Shown here: positions 28,871 through 37,987 of the stretch, one piece after another
Layout of the letters: every line of letters starts with the position of its first letter
How positions within the stretch are numbered: position 1 is the stretch's first letter
Origin: Hyphomicrobiales bacterium
GTDB lineage: Bacteria; Pseudomonadota; Alphaproteobacteria; Rhizobiales; Rhizobiaceae
Length of the DNA stretch: 64,000 nucleotides
Reading direction: 5' to 3'
NCBI GenBank assembly: GCA_900469625.1
Contig: UBXV01000037.1
Location: 89,804 to 153,803 of the forward strand
Translations under genes and position numbers: made by a program
Notes under the pieces: model-generated
Database searches by the model: none
What the model saw: only the letters and a program-made list of their open reading frames with translations
Told to the model about the DNA's origin: nothing

Positions 28871-29785
28871 TCAGGCAGAGGCGAAAGGAACCGAGCCGAC
28901 CTGTTCGGTGATCCATTCGCGAAAGGCGAGGCTGATCGGGTTTTCGAGTTTGCCTTCCGGAACCGCGAGATAATAACTGTTCTCCGTCTGCATCGGCCGG
29001 TCGAGAACGATGCGCAATGTTCCCGCCGCCAGCTCCTGCTCGATCAGATAGCGGGGCAGCAAGGCGAAACCGAGACCGGCGGTCGCCGCCTCGATCACCA
29101 TCGAGAACTGATCGAAGCGATTGCCGCGATAGGCCCCCCGCCCGTCCATGCCGTTGGTCTCGAACCATTGCGCCCAGAGCTTCGGCCGCGTCGCCAGATG
29201 CAGGAGCGGCCCGCCGACGATATCCTCCAGCGTTGCGACCGGATTGGCGGCAAGCAGCGTCGGACTTGCCGCCGGCACGATGATCTCGCTGCAGAGATAG
29301 CTGCAGGTGGCGTGCGCCCAGACAGGCTGACCATAGTGAATGGCGATGTCGAAATTCTGCTCGTCGAAATCGAACGGCGCCGATCGCGATGCGATGTTGA
29401 CCACCGTATCGGGATGCTGGCGCAGGAAACCGGGAAGCCGCGGCACCAGCCAGCGGCTGCCGAAGGTCGGCAGCGAGGCGATCGATAGCGTCGAGTCCGC
29501 GCGGGCTGACGCCATCGCCCTGACCATCAACTCTTCCGTCTGGTTCAGCAGCCGGCGAACCTCGGGCAGGAACTTCTGCCCGGCCTCCGACAGAATGACG
29601 CGCTGGCGCACGCGCTCGAACAGCAGCACGCCGAGCTGGTTTTCCAGATCCTTGATCTGACGGCTGACGGCGCTCTGGGTGAGATTGAGTTCGGCGGCCG
29701 CCTGCGTGAAGCTGCCGTGTCGCGCCGCGCATTCGAACGCCTGCAGCGTCGTGACGTCAGGAACCAGTCTGCGGCTTAACTTCAT
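28871..29785 (-). CDS. LysR-family transcriptional regulator
   Basis: The 304-residue regulator has a LysR winged helix-turn-helix at residues 12-70 (LQAFECAARHGSFTQAAAEL then LTQSAVSRQIKDLENQLG) and a periplasmic-binding-like effector domain with IASLPTFGSRWLVPRL and DIAIHYG, the GcvA-like pattern. It is divergent from hglS across 113 bp, the usual arrangement for a LysR activator of a neighbouring catabolic operon. I infer it responds to an intermediate of lysine or 2-aminoadipate breakdown. No clear T-N11-A site stood out in the spacer. Confidence 0.92.
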   Translation of the reverse strand: MKLSRRLVPDVTTLQAFECAARHGSFTQAAAELNLTQSAVSRQIKDLENQLGVLLFERVRQRVILSEAGQKFLPEVRRLLNQTEELMVRAMASARADSTLSIASLPTFGSRWLVPRLPGFLRQHPDTVVNIASRSAPFDFDEQNFDIAIHYGQPVWAHATCSYLCSEIIVPAASPTLLAANPVATLEDIVGGPLLHLATRPKLWAQWFETNGMDGRGAYRGNRFDQFSMVIEAATAGLGFALLPRYLIEQELAAGTLRIVLDRPMQTENSYYLAVPEGKLENPISLAFREWITEQVGSVPFASA

Positions 29786-29898
29786 TCCAGCCTCGCATCA
29801 ACATAGTCACAAGCAACGCGATCAATGCCCAGTTCCTTCAGATATGATCCGAAATGAGAATGACCTTGTCCTTCACCCATAGCGCGAGGCGAGCCCCA

Positions 29899-31299
29899 GT
29901 GAAAGAGAATAGTTTCGTATCCGCCGATGACATCCGTTCGGCCTTTTCCGCAGCCATGTCGGTGATGTACCGCGAGGAAGTGCCGGCCTACGGCACGCTG
30001 ATGGAGCTGGTCGCCAAGGTCAACGACGATACGCTCAGTGCCGACCCGGCCCTCAAAGAGCGCCTCGACGCGACGGATTCGCTCGACCGCATCTCCGAGG
30101 AGCGTCATGGCGCAATCCGTCTCGGCACGCCCGCCGAACTGTCGATGATGCGCCGCGTCTATGCGGTCATGGGCATGTACCCGGTCGGCTACTACGATCT
30201 CTCGACCGCCGGCGTCCCCGTGCACTCGACGGCTTTCCGCCCGGTCGGCGACGCCGCTCTGAAGCGCAATCCATTTCGCGTCTTCACCTCGCTTCTCCGC
30301 CTCGACCTGATCGCCGACGAGAGCCTGCGCACCGAATCGGCCGCCATTCTTGCCGAGCGCCGGATCTTTACCCCCGTTGCGATTGAACTCACCGAAAAGG
30401 CCGAGCGTGACGGCGGCCTCGACAAGACCGACGCCGAACGTTTCGTCCTGGAGGTGCTGGAAACCTTCCGCTGGCACGACAAGGCCAATGTCAGCGCCAA
30501 CATGTACATGCGCCTGCATGACGCGCACCGGCTGATCGCCGACGTCGTGTCCTTCAAGGGCCCGCATATCAACCACCTGACGCCACGCACGCTGGATATC
30601 GACCAGGTCCAGGCGCTGATGCCGGAATCCGGCATCGCACCCAAGGCCGTGGTCGAGGGGCCGCCGACGCGCAAATGCCCGATCCTGCTTCGCCAGACCT
30701 CGTTCAAGGCGCTGGAAGAAGCCGTCTCCTACCGTGATGGCGACGGCGAGTGGAAGGCCGGTTCGCACACTGCCCGCTTCGGCGAGATCGAGCAGCGCGG
30801 CATTGCGCTCACCCCCAAGGGCCGCGCGCTCTATGACGAACTCCTGGAAGCCTCGCGCAAGATCGTGCGCCCGGCGGCCGACGGCTCCAACGCCCGAGAA
30901 TACGAGGCAGCGCTTGCCCAGGCCTTCGAAAGCTTCCCCGACACCTGGGCTGGCATTCGCGAAGCCGGACTTGGCTATTTCAGCTACTCGCTGACCGAGA
31001 AGGGCCTGAAGACGAGGCTTTCCGACCGGCGCAGCGTTGACCGGCTGATCGCGGACGGCCTCGTGCAGTTCGACGCCATCGTCTACGAAGACTTCCTGCC
31101 GGTCAGCGCCGCGGGCATCTTCCAGTCCAATCTGGGTGACGGTGCGCAGCAGGACTTTGTCGCAAGCCCGAACCAGAAACGCTTCGAGATCGACCTCGGC
31201 GCTACCGTTCTCAACGAGTTCGATCATTATGCCGGCATCGAAGAGGCATCGATCGAAAGCTGCATGCGGGCCTTGACCGCAGCCATCGCTGCGGAATGA
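29899..31299 (+). CDS. hglS: 2-oxoadipate dioxygenase/decarboxylase (DUF1338; D-2-hydroxyglutarate synthase)
   Basis: The 466-residue Fe(II) enzyme turns 2-oxoadipate into D-2-hydroxyglutarate and CO2 in bacterial lysine catabolism. Counting from the GTG at 29899, the active-site residues reported for P. putida HglS fall at His70 and Arg74 (EERHGAIR) and His226 (INHLTPRT), with the metal Glu at 296 (FGEIEQRG), two positions later than reported. That agreement and the length (466 against 464) support the GTG start over an ATG 45 bp upstream. A GAGGCGAG site precedes it. It lies 10 bp before the flavoprotein gene that would use its product. Confidence 0.92.
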   Translation: MKENSFVSADDIRSAFSAAMSVMYREEVPAYGTLMELVAKVNDDTLSADPALKERLDATDSLDRISEERHGAIRLGTPAELSMMRRVYAVMGMYPVGYYDLSTAGVPVHSTAFRPVGDAALKRNPFRVFTSLLRLDLIADESLRTESAAILAERRIFTPVAIELTEKAERDGGLDKTDAERFVLEVLETFRWHDKANVSANMYMRLHDAHRLIADVVSFKGPHINHLTPRTLDIDQVQALMPESGIAPKAVVEGPPTRKCPILLRQTSFKALEEAVSYRDGDGEWKAGSHTARFGEIEQRGIALTPKGRALYDELLEASRKIVRPAADGSNAREYEAALAQAFESFPDTWAGIREAGLGYFSYSLTEKGLKTRLSDRRSVDRLIADGLVQFDAIVYEDFLPVSAAGIFQSNLGDGAQQDFVASPNQKRFEIDLGATVLNEFDHYAGIEEASIESCMRALTAAIAAE

Positions 31300-31309
31300 T
31301 ATCGCCCCG

Positions 31310-32746
31310 ATGATCGAACAGGTACACATCGACGCGCTGACCGGCATCCTTGGCGACAAGGGTGTGGTCACGCGCGCTGAAGACAGGCAAGCCTACGAGA
31401 CCGGCGCCCGCTACGACAGCGGTCTCGCCTGCGTCGTGCTCAGGCCGGCAACGACAGCCGAGGTCTCGGCAACGATCGCCTATTGCGTGCGCCACGGCAT
31501 CGCCCTGATCCCGCAGTCGGGCAACACCGGCCTTGTCTCCGGCTCGACCCCCGACGCATCCGGCACCGAAGCGATCCTCAGCCTCGACCGCCTGGCCAAA
31601 GCCTTCGAACTCGATCTCGACAACCGCTCGGTGCGGGTCGATGCCGGGCTGCGGCTATCCGACCTCAACCGCCGGCTGGAAGAACACGGCCTCTTCTTCC
31701 CGATCGATCTCGGCGCCGATCCCCGGATCGGCGGCATGATCGCCACCAACACCGGCGGCTCGCGTTTCCTGAAATACGGCGACGTGCGCCGCAATGTGCT
31801 GGGCATGACCGTGGTCCTTGCCGATGAAGACGGCACCGTGCTCGATCTTCAGTGCGATCTGCGCAAGAACAACACCGGCGTCGACTGGAAGCAGCTCTTT
31901 GTCGGCACGTCGGGCGCCTTCGGCGTCGTCACCGAATGCGTGCTCAACCTGGAGCGCCTGCCGCAACAGACGGCAACGGCGCTGCTGGTGCCGGCAAGCG
32001 GCGCCCATGTGATGCCGCTGCTGCGCGCCATGGAAGAGCGGCTCGGCGCCTATCTCTCGGCCTTCGAGGGCATGTCCGGCAACGCCGTAACGGCGGCGTT
32101 CGCACACGTGCCGTCGCTGAAAAACCCGTTCCAGGGCGGGCATGTGCCCGATTACGTCATCCTGGCCGAAATCAGCCGCACCTGGGCCCCCCGCGAAGGC
32201 GAACAATCGCTCGACGCCGTGCTCGAGACCGTGCTGGCCGAAGTATGGGAGATGGAGACGGCGCCACTTGCCGATGCCCTCGTCGGCCCGCCGCACGAAA
32301 TCTGGGCGCTGCGCCACGCGCTTTCGGAAGGTGTGAAGCACCTGGGCAAGCTGATCGCCTTCGACGTTTCATTCCGCCGGGGTGACATCATGGCCTTCTG
32401 CGACCATATGAAAGCCGAAATGCCGGAGAAGTTTCCAGGCGTCACCGTCTGCGACTTCGGCCATATCGGCGACGGCGGCGTGCACTTCAATCTGGTGGTG
32501 GCGAAAGACAGCCCTCTTCTCGGCGATCCGACGTTCGAGCCGCGTTTGCGCGAATGGGTTTTCGCCGTGGCCGTCGAGACGTATCACGGCAGCTTCAGCG
32601 CGGAACATGCGATCGGCCGCCGCAACCAGGCCTATTACGACCTTTATACGAACGACAAACTCAAGGACATGGCCGCAGGCCTGAAGACGCTCACATCGCC
32701 GGGGAAACTCGGCAGCGTGCGCTTCGGACCGGCCAGGGCGGAATGA
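31310..32746 (+). CDS. FAD-linked oxidase, probable D-2-hydroxyglutarate dehydrogenase
   Basis: The 478-residue protein has an FAD_binding_4 (PCMH) domain with IPQSGNTGLVSGSTPD and GGMIATNTGGSRFLKYGDVR, then an FAD-oxidase C-terminal domain with VCDFGHIGDGGVHFNL, whose His is a metal ligand in this family. Members include D-2-hydroxyglutarate and D-lactate dehydrogenases. Placed 10 bp after hglS, it most likely oxidises D-2-hydroxyglutarate to 2-oxoglutarate, passing electrons to a quinone or ETF; family alone would not settle the substrate. It starts with ATG at 31310. Confidence 0.85.
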   Translation: MIEQVHIDALTGILGDKGVVTRAEDRQAYETGARYDSGLACVVLRPATTAEVSATIAYCVRHGIALIPQSGNTGLVSGSTPDASGTEAILSLDRLAKAFELDLDNRSVRVDAGLRLSDLNRRLEEHGLFFPIDLGADPRIGGMIATNTGGSRFLKYGDVRRNVLGMTVVLADEDGTVLDLQCDLRKNNTGVDWKQLFVGTSGAFGVVTECVLNLERLPQQTATALLVPASGAHVMPLLRAMEERLGAYLSAFEGMSGNAVTAAFAHVPSLKNPFQGGHVPDYVILAEISRTWAPREGEQSLDAVLETVLAEVWEMETAPLADALVGPPHEIWALRHALSEGVKHLGKLIAFDVSFRRGDIMAFCDHMKAEMPEKFPGVTVCDFGHIGDGGVHFNLVVAKDSPLLGDPTFEPRLREWVFAVAVETYHGSFSAEHAIGRRNQAYYDLYTNDKLKDMAAGLKTLTSPGKLGSVRFGPARAE

Positions 32747-32822
32747 GGAAAAGCGTGCGCGGTTTTCCGCCCACATTCCGCTCTAACCAATGATCTAAGA
32801 CAGGAAAACGGGAGTTCAGACC

Positions 32823-34355
32823 ATGAACATTGCAACGAAGACGATCGACGTGACCAAGGAAGCAGCAGCGCTGCTGGAAAAGATGGGGGTCGCCAAGGAA
32901 CTCTACACCGGCGGCGACATGGCCTCGTTCAGCCCGGTCACCGGCGAGCAGATCGCCAGCCTGAAGACCGTTTCGGCAGCGGAAGCCACCGCCAAGATCG
33001 ACAAGGCCCATGAAGCGTTCAAGGCCTGGCGCCTGGTTCCGGCCCCCAAGCGCGGCGAACTGATCCGCCTGCTCGGCGAAGAACTGCGTACCTTCAAGGC
33101 TGACCTCGGCCGCCTGGTTTCGATCGAAGCCGGCAAGATCACCTCCGAAGGCCTCGGCGAAGTCCAGGAAATGATCGACATCTGCGATTTCGCCGTCGGC
33201 CTGTCCCGCCAGCTCTACGGCCTGACGATCGCCACCGAGCGCCCCGGCCACCGCATGATGGAAACCTGGCATCCGCTCGGCGTCGTCGGCGTCATCTCCG
33301 CCTTCAACTTCCCGGTCGCCGTCTGGTCGTGGAACACGGCGCTGGCGCTTGTCTGCGGCAACTCCGTCGTCTGGAAGCCGTCGGAAAAGACCCCGCTCAC
33401 GGCCCTTGCATCGCAGGCGATCTTCGAGCGCGCCCTTGCCCGCTTCGGCGATGCGCCGGAAGGCCTGTCGCAGGTGCTGATCGGCGACCGCACCGTCGGT
33501 GAAGTGCTCGTCGACAACCCGAAGGTTCCGCTGGTTTCGGCAACCGGTTCGACCCGCATGGGTCGCGACGTCGGTCCGCGCCTTGCCAAGCGCTTTGCCC
33601 GCGCCATCCTCGAACTCGGCGGCAACAATGCCGGCATCGTCTGCCCGTCGGCCGATCTCGACATGGCGCTGCGCGCCATCGCCTTCGGTGCCATGGGCAC
33701 CGCCGGCCAGCGCTGCACCACCATGCGCCGCCTGTTCGTGCATGAAAGCGTCTACGACCAGCTCGTTCCGCGCCTGAAGAAGGCCTATGGTTCGGTTTCC
33801 GTCGGCAACCCGCTCGAAACCACCGCCCTCGTCGGCCCGCTGGTCGACAAGGCTGCGTTTGACGGCATGCAGAAGGCGATCGGCGAAGCCAAGGCCCATG
33901 GCGGCACCGTCACCGGTGGCGAACGCGTCGAGCTCGGCTATGCCAACGGCTACTACGCCAAGCCCGCTCTGGTCGAAATGCCAAAGCAGGCCGGCCCGGT
34001 GCTCGAAGAAACCTTCGCGCCGATCCTCTACGTGATGAAGTACAGCGACTTCGACGCCGTCGTTGCCGACCACAATGCGGTCGCTGCCGGCCTCTCCTCG
34101 TCGATCTTCACCCGCGACATGCAGGAATCCGAACGGTTCCTCGCCGTCGACGGCTCGGACTGCGGCATCGCCAACGTCAACATCGGCACGTCGGGTGCTG
34201 AAATCGGCGGCGCCTTCGGTGGCGAAAAGGAAACCGGCGGCGGCCGCGAATCGGGCTCCGATTCCTGGAAGGCCTACATGCGCCGCGCCACCAACACGGT
34301 GAACTACTCGAAGGCTCTGCCGCTGGCGCAGGGCGTTTCGTTCGACATCGAATAA
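32823..34355 (+). CDS. amaB: 2-aminoadipate 6-semialdehyde (piperideine-6-carboxylate) dehydrogenase
   Basis: The 510-residue protein is an ALDH7-type dehydrogenase. It has the glutamate motif in the family-specific form ELGGNNAGIV (about residue 263), the catalytic Cys in GTAGQRCTTMRR (about residue 298), and SGAEIGGAFGGEKETGGGRE near the C-terminus. ALDH7/AmaB oxidises 2-aminoadipate semialdehyde, in equilibrium with piperideine-6-carboxylate, to 2-aminoadipate. Next to hglS and an aminotransferase gene this fits one lysine route well. It starts at ATG 32823, 76 bp after the flavoprotein, with CAGGAAAACGGGAG upstream. The close aatB gene follows after 25 bp. Confidence 0.88.
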   Translation: MNIATKTIDVTKEAAALLEKMGVAKELYTGGDMASFSPVTGEQIASLKTVSAAEATAKIDKAHEAFKAWRLVPAPKRGELIRLLGEELRTFKADLGRLVSIEAGKITSEGLGEVQEMIDICDFAVGLSRQLYGLTIATERPGHRMMETWHPLGVVGVISAFNFPVAVWSWNTALALVCGNSVVWKPSEKTPLTALASQAIFERALARFGDAPEGLSQVLIGDRTVGEVLVDNPKVPLVSATGSTRMGRDVGPRLAKRFARAILELGGNNAGIVCPSADLDMALRAIAFGAMGTAGQRCTTMRRLFVHESVYDQLVPRLKKAYGSVSVGNPLETTALVGPLVDKAAFDGMQKAIGEAKAHGGTVTGGERVELGYANGYYAKPALVEMPKQAGPVLEETFAPILYVMKYSDFDAVVADHNAVAAGLSSSIFTRDMQESERFLAVDGSDCGIANVNIGTSGAEIGGAFGGEKETGGGRESGSDSWKAYMRRATNTVNYSKALPLAQGVSFDIE

Positions 34356-34380
34356 CCGGCGACATCGAGTAGGATCGACC

Positions 34381-35613
34381 ATGACCATCAACGCAACGGT
34401 CAAGGAGGCGGGCTTCAAGCCCGCCTCGCGGATCTCCTCGATCGGGGTATCCGAAATCCTGAAAATCGGCGCACGCGCCCAAGCCATGAAGCGCGACGGC
34501 AAGCCGGTCATCATTCTGGGCGCCGGCGAGCCGGACTTCGACACGCCCGACTATGTCAAGGATGCCGCCTGTGCGGCGATAAAGCGTGGTGACACCAAAT
34601 ACACCGCCCTCGACGGCACGCCGGAACTGAAGAAGGCGATCCGCGAGAAATTCCAGCGCGAGAACGGCCTCGCCTACGAACAGGACGAGATCACGGTCGC
34701 CACCGGCGCCAAGCAGATCCTGTTCAACGCCATGATGGCGACGATCGATGCCGGCGACGAAGTCGTCATCCCGACGCCCTACTGGACCTCCTATTCGGAT
34801 ATCGTCCAGATCTGCGAAGGCAAGCCGGTACTGATCCCCTGCGACGCGGCCTCGGGCTTCCGCCTGACCGCCGACAAGCTCGAAGCGGCGATCACGCCGA
34901 AGACACGCTGGGTGCTCCTCAACTCGCCGTCCAACCCTTCGGGTGCCGCCTACAGCGCCGACGACTACCGGCCGCTGCTCGACGTGCTCTTGCTGCATCC
35001 GCATGTGTGGCTGCTGGTAGACGACATGTACGAGCACATCGTCTATGACGGCTTCCGCTTCGTCACGCCGGCCCAGCTGGAGCCGCGCCTGAAAGACCGC
35101 ACCCTGACGGTCAACGGCGTCTCCAAGGCCTATGCCATGACCGGCTGGCGCATCGGTTATGCCGGCGGCCCGCGCGACCTGATCAAGGCGATGGCCGTGG
35201 TCCAGAGCCAGGCGACCTCCTGCCCCTCCTCCGTCAGCCAGGCCGCCTCGGTGGCTGCCCTGACCGGCCCGCAGGAGTTCCTCAAGGAACGCACGGCCAG
35301 CTTCCAGCACCGCCGCGACCTGGTCGTCGCCGGCCTTAACGCCATCGACGGCCTCGACTGCCGCGTTCCGGAAGGCGCCTTCTATACCTTCTCCGGTTGC
35401 GCCGGCATGCTCGGCAAGGTCACGCCTTCGGGCAAGCGGATCGACACGGACACGGACTTCTGCGCCTACCTGCTCGACGATGCCCACGTCGCCGTCGTTC
35501 CCGGTTCGGCCTTCGGTCTGTCGCCGTTCTTCCGCATCTCCTACGCGACCTCGGAAGCGGAGTTGAAGGAAGCGCTGACGCGCATCGCCGACGCCTGCGC
35601 AAGGCTTCAGTAG
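34381..35613 (+). CDS. aatB: Class I/II aminotransferase (AatB-type aspartate aminotransferase)
   Basis: The 410-residue fold-type I PLP enzyme has LGAGEPDFDTPDYV, ATGAKQILFNAMMA, the PYWTSYSD region, NSPSNPSG, a VDDMYEHIVYDG Asp-Tyr motif and Schiff-base Lys in VNGVSKAYAMTGWRIGYAGG. It closely resembles S. meliloti AatB, also 410 residues, an aspartate aminotransferase. Its place 25 bp after amaB suggests it may transaminate 2-aminoadipate to 2-oxoadipate for HglS, which would close the pathway; that is inference, and both activities are possible. A palindromic repeat follows. Confidence 0.88.
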   Translation: MTINATVKEAGFKPASRISSIGVSEILKIGARAQAMKRDGKPVIILGAGEPDFDTPDYVKDAACAAIKRGDTKYTALDGTPELKKAIREKFQRENGLAYEQDEITVATGAKQILFNAMMATIDAGDEVVIPTPYWTSYSDIVQICEGKPVLIPCDAASGFRLTADKLEAAITPKTRWVLLNSPSNPSGAAYSADDYRPLLDVLLLHPHVWLLVDDMYEHIVYDGFRFVTPAQLEPRLKDRTLTVNGVSKAYAMTGWRIGYAGGPRDLIKAMAVVQSQATSCPSSVSQAASVAALTGPQEFLKERTASFQHRRDLVVAGLNAIDGLDCRVPEGAFYTFSGCAGMLGKVTPSGKRIDTDTDFCAYLLDDAHVAVVPGSAFGLSPFFRISYATSEAELKEALTRIADACARLQ

Positions 35614-35624
35614 CGCGAAAGTAG

Positions 35625-35834
35625 CCCCTCACCCAAACCCTCTCCCCGCACGCGGGGAGAGGGAACACCGTCGAGTATGCGGCACCGGCCCACTCCCACT
35701 AGCGGGGCAGGTCTTCCCATTCGCGCCGGCACGCGGGAAAAACGCGCTCCCGAAAAGTTCGAGAGGGATCGTGGAGCACGCCGCATGTCCCTTCGCCCCG
35801 CGTGCGGGGAGAAGGTCGCGGCAGCGGGATGAGG
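35625..35834. repeat. Intergenic mosaic repeat with inverted ends
   Basis: The left end (from 35625) begins CCCCTCACCC and contains the hairpin CTCTCCCCGC-AC-GCGGGGAGAG at 35640-35661. The right end (35787-35834) contains the hairpin GCCCCGC-GT-GCGGGGA and ends in GGGATGAGGGG, an inverted counterpart. Elements of this form are scattered between genes in rhizobia. It sits between convergent aatB and the XRE gene and may act as a bidirectional terminator. Confidence 0.8.
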
Positions 35835-35858
35835 GGCGGTCCCGAACTCCGCTTCCCC

Positions 35859-36407
35859 TCAAAATGTCGGCGGGGTGCAGGCGCTGATCACCTCGCAGGG
35901 CACAGGCCCGACGCAGCGAAACCGGTGCGGCCGCCGGCTTTCGAAATAATAGGCATCGCCCGGTCCGAGGATCCGCCGCTCGTCGTCGACGGTGACCTCG
36001 ATCCGCCCCGACAGCACGATGCCGCCCTCCTCACCGTCATGCACCAGCGGCACTTTTCCGGTGTCGGCGCCCGGCTGGTAACATTCCTTCAGGATCTGCA
36101 GGCTGCGGCCGAAGAGGTTTTCGCCAATCTGGCGATAGGAGATCGGGCCCTTGCCGATCTCGACCAGCTCCTCTGCGGCATAGAACGCCTTGCGCGGTCG
36201 CTCCGGCTCGAAGGAGAAGAACTCCGCAAGTCCGATCGGAATGCCGTCGAGGATGCGCTTCAGCGCCCCGACCGACGGATTGGAGGCGTTCGATTCGATC
36301 AGTGAGATCGTCGAATTGGTCACGCCCGCGCGCTTGGCCAGTTCCCGTTGCGAGAGATTGTGCATCAGCCTGAGGTGACGAAGCCGGTTTCCGATGTCGA
36401 CGCTCAT
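35859..36407 (-). CDS. XRE-cupin transcriptional regulator (PuuR-like)
   Basis: The 182-residue protein has an N-terminal Cro/C1 helix-turn-helix (IGNRLRHLRLMHNLSQRELA, GVTNSTISLIESN) at residues 5-60 and a C-terminal cupin with VHDGEEGGIVLSGRIEV and GPGDAYYFESRRPHRF. This is the layout of PuuR-type regulators of polyamine and amino-acid catabolism. It is divergent from the omega-aminotransferase gene across 147 bp, so it probably controls that gene and itself. The effector is presumably a small amine or amino acid; this is inferred. Confidence 0.9.
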   Translation of the reverse strand: MSVDIGNRLRHLRLMHNLSQRELAKRAGVTNSTISLIESNASNPSVGALKRILDGIPIGLAEFFSFEPERPRKAFYAAEELVEIGKGPISYRQIGENLFGRSLQILKECYQPGADTGKVPLVHDGEEGGIVLSGRIEVTVDDERRILGPGDAYYFESRRPHRFRCVGPVPCEVISACTPPTF

Positions 36408-36554
36408 GGCTGACCATTCCAGTGTTCACGTTGTTCGAAATACCGCAACTCTCAAACCTTCATCCTATAAAATTCAATGGCTTGAACGACAGCAGAAAAG
36501 GACTTGTTTGGCAAATCAAATCATGGCGTCAATCGCCGACCTCAGGAGGATGCC

Positions 36555-37892
36555 ATGAACCAGCACACCAAGCCCAACGCCCCGGTACTCGACAGCTACT
36601 GGATGCCCTTTACCGCCAATAGGCAGTTCAAGGCGGCACCGCGCCTGCTCGCCTCCGCCGAGGGCATGCACTACACCAGCACCGATGGTCGCACGATCCT
36701 TGACGGCACGGCCGGCCTCTGGTGCGTCAATGCCGGCCATGGTTGCCGGCAAATCGCCTCTGCGGTTGAGCGGCAGCTGACCACGATGGATTTTGCGCCC
36801 TCCTTCCAGATGGGCCATCCGATCGCCTTCGACTTTGCCGAGCGCCTCGCCGAGATCGCGCCGGGCCCTGAAGGCCAGAAGCTCGATCGCGTGTTCTTCA
36901 CCGGCTCAGGATCGGAATCGGTCGACACCGCGCTGAAGATGGCGATCGCCTATCAGCGCGCGATCGGCCAGGGTACCCGCACGCGCCTGATCGGCCGCGA
37001 ACGCGGCTATCACGGCGTCGGCTTCGGCGGCATTTCCGTCGGCGGCATCCTCAACAACCGCCGCGTCTTCCCGCAGCTTCCCGGCTCCGACCATCTGCGC
37101 CACACCCACGACCCGGCGAAGAACGCCTTCGTCAAGGGCCAGCCGGAACACGGCGCCGAGCTTGCCGACGATCTCGAACGGCTGGTGGCGCTGCATGGCG
37201 CCGAGACGATCGCCGCCTGCATCGTCGAGCCGGTTGCCGGATCGACCGGCGTGCTGATCCCGCCGAAGGGCTATCTCGAGCGGCTGCGCGCCATTTGCGA
37301 CAAGCACGGCATCCTCCTGATTTTCGACGAGGTCATCACCGGCTTCGGTCGCCTCGGCGCGGCGTTTGCCACCGACTTCTTCGGCGTGACGCCTGATATG
37401 GTGACGGCTGCCAAGGGGCTGACCAACGGCGCGATCCCGATGGGCGCCGTCTTTGCCAGCCGCAAGGTGCACGACGCGCTGATGCACGGTCCGGAAAACG
37501 CGATCGAGCTCTTCCACGGCTACACCTATTCCGGTCACCCGGCCGCCTGCGCCGCCGGCATCGCCACCCTCGACATCTACCGCGACGAGGGCCTGATGAC
37601 CCGCGCCGTGGACCTGCAGGACGCCTGGCACGACGCGATGCATTCGCTGAAGGGCCTGCCCTATGTCATCGACATCCGCACCATCGGCCTGATCGCCGGC
37701 ATCGAGCTGCAATCGCGAGACGGTGCTATCGGCGCCCGCGCCTACGACGTCTTCGTCGATTGCTTCGAAAAGGGCCTGCTGATCCGCGTCACCGGCGACA
37801 TCATCGCCTTCTCGCCGCCACTGATAGCCGACGAAAATCACTTCGGTGAGATCGTCTCGATCCTCGGCGATGCGCTGAAGCGCGCCAAGTAA
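36555..37892 (+). CDS. Class III omega-aminotransferase (beta-alanine/amine:pyruvate type)
   Basis: The 445-residue PLP enzyme has the family opening YWMPFTANRQFK, DGTAGLWCVNAGHG, FFTGSGSESVDTALKMA, an IFDEVITGFGRLG Asp motif and Schiff-base Lys in VTAAKGLTNGAIPMGAV. This subgroup transfers amino groups from beta-alanine, taurine-like or aromatic amines to pyruvate. The ATG at 36555 follows a perfect AGGAGGA. The divergent XRE-cupin regulator suggests amine-induced expression. A long terminator hairpin follows 8 bp after the stop, so it is a single-gene transcript. Confidence 0.92.
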   Translation: MNQHTKPNAPVLDSYWMPFTANRQFKAAPRLLASAEGMHYTSTDGRTILDGTAGLWCVNAGHGCRQIASAVERQLTTMDFAPSFQMGHPIAFDFAERLAEIAPGPEGQKLDRVFFTGSGSESVDTALKMAIAYQRAIGQGTRTRLIGRERGYHGVGFGGISVGGILNNRRVFPQLPGSDHLRHTHDPAKNAFVKGQPEHGAELADDLERLVALHGAETIAACIVEPVAGSTGVLIPPKGYLERLRAICDKHGILLIFDEVITGFGRLGAAFATDFFGVTPDMVTAAKGLTNGAIPMGAVFASRKVHDALMHGPENAIELFHGYTYSGHPAACAAGIATLDIYRDEGLMTRAVDLQDAWHDAMHSLKGLPYVIDIRTIGLIAGIELQSRDGAIGARAYDVFVDCFEKGLLIRVTGDIIAFSPPLIADENHFGEIVSILGDALKRAK

Positions 37893-37900
37893 AACAAAAC

Positions 37901-37937
37901 GACACCGCCGCCGAGATCTTCGGCGGCGGTGTCGCAT
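37901..37937 (+). terminator. Terminator after the omega-aminotransferase gene
   Basis: GACACCGCCGCCGA (37901-37914) pairs with TCGGCGGCGGTGTC (37920-37933), a 14-bp stem, with a weak T-rich tail. It may also serve the convergent glycerate kinase transcript. Confidence 0.75.
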
Positions 37938-37987
37938 TTTCAGATCCAAGGCTGAATCCGGCTAAACTCTCGGCGGTAAATCTGCGC

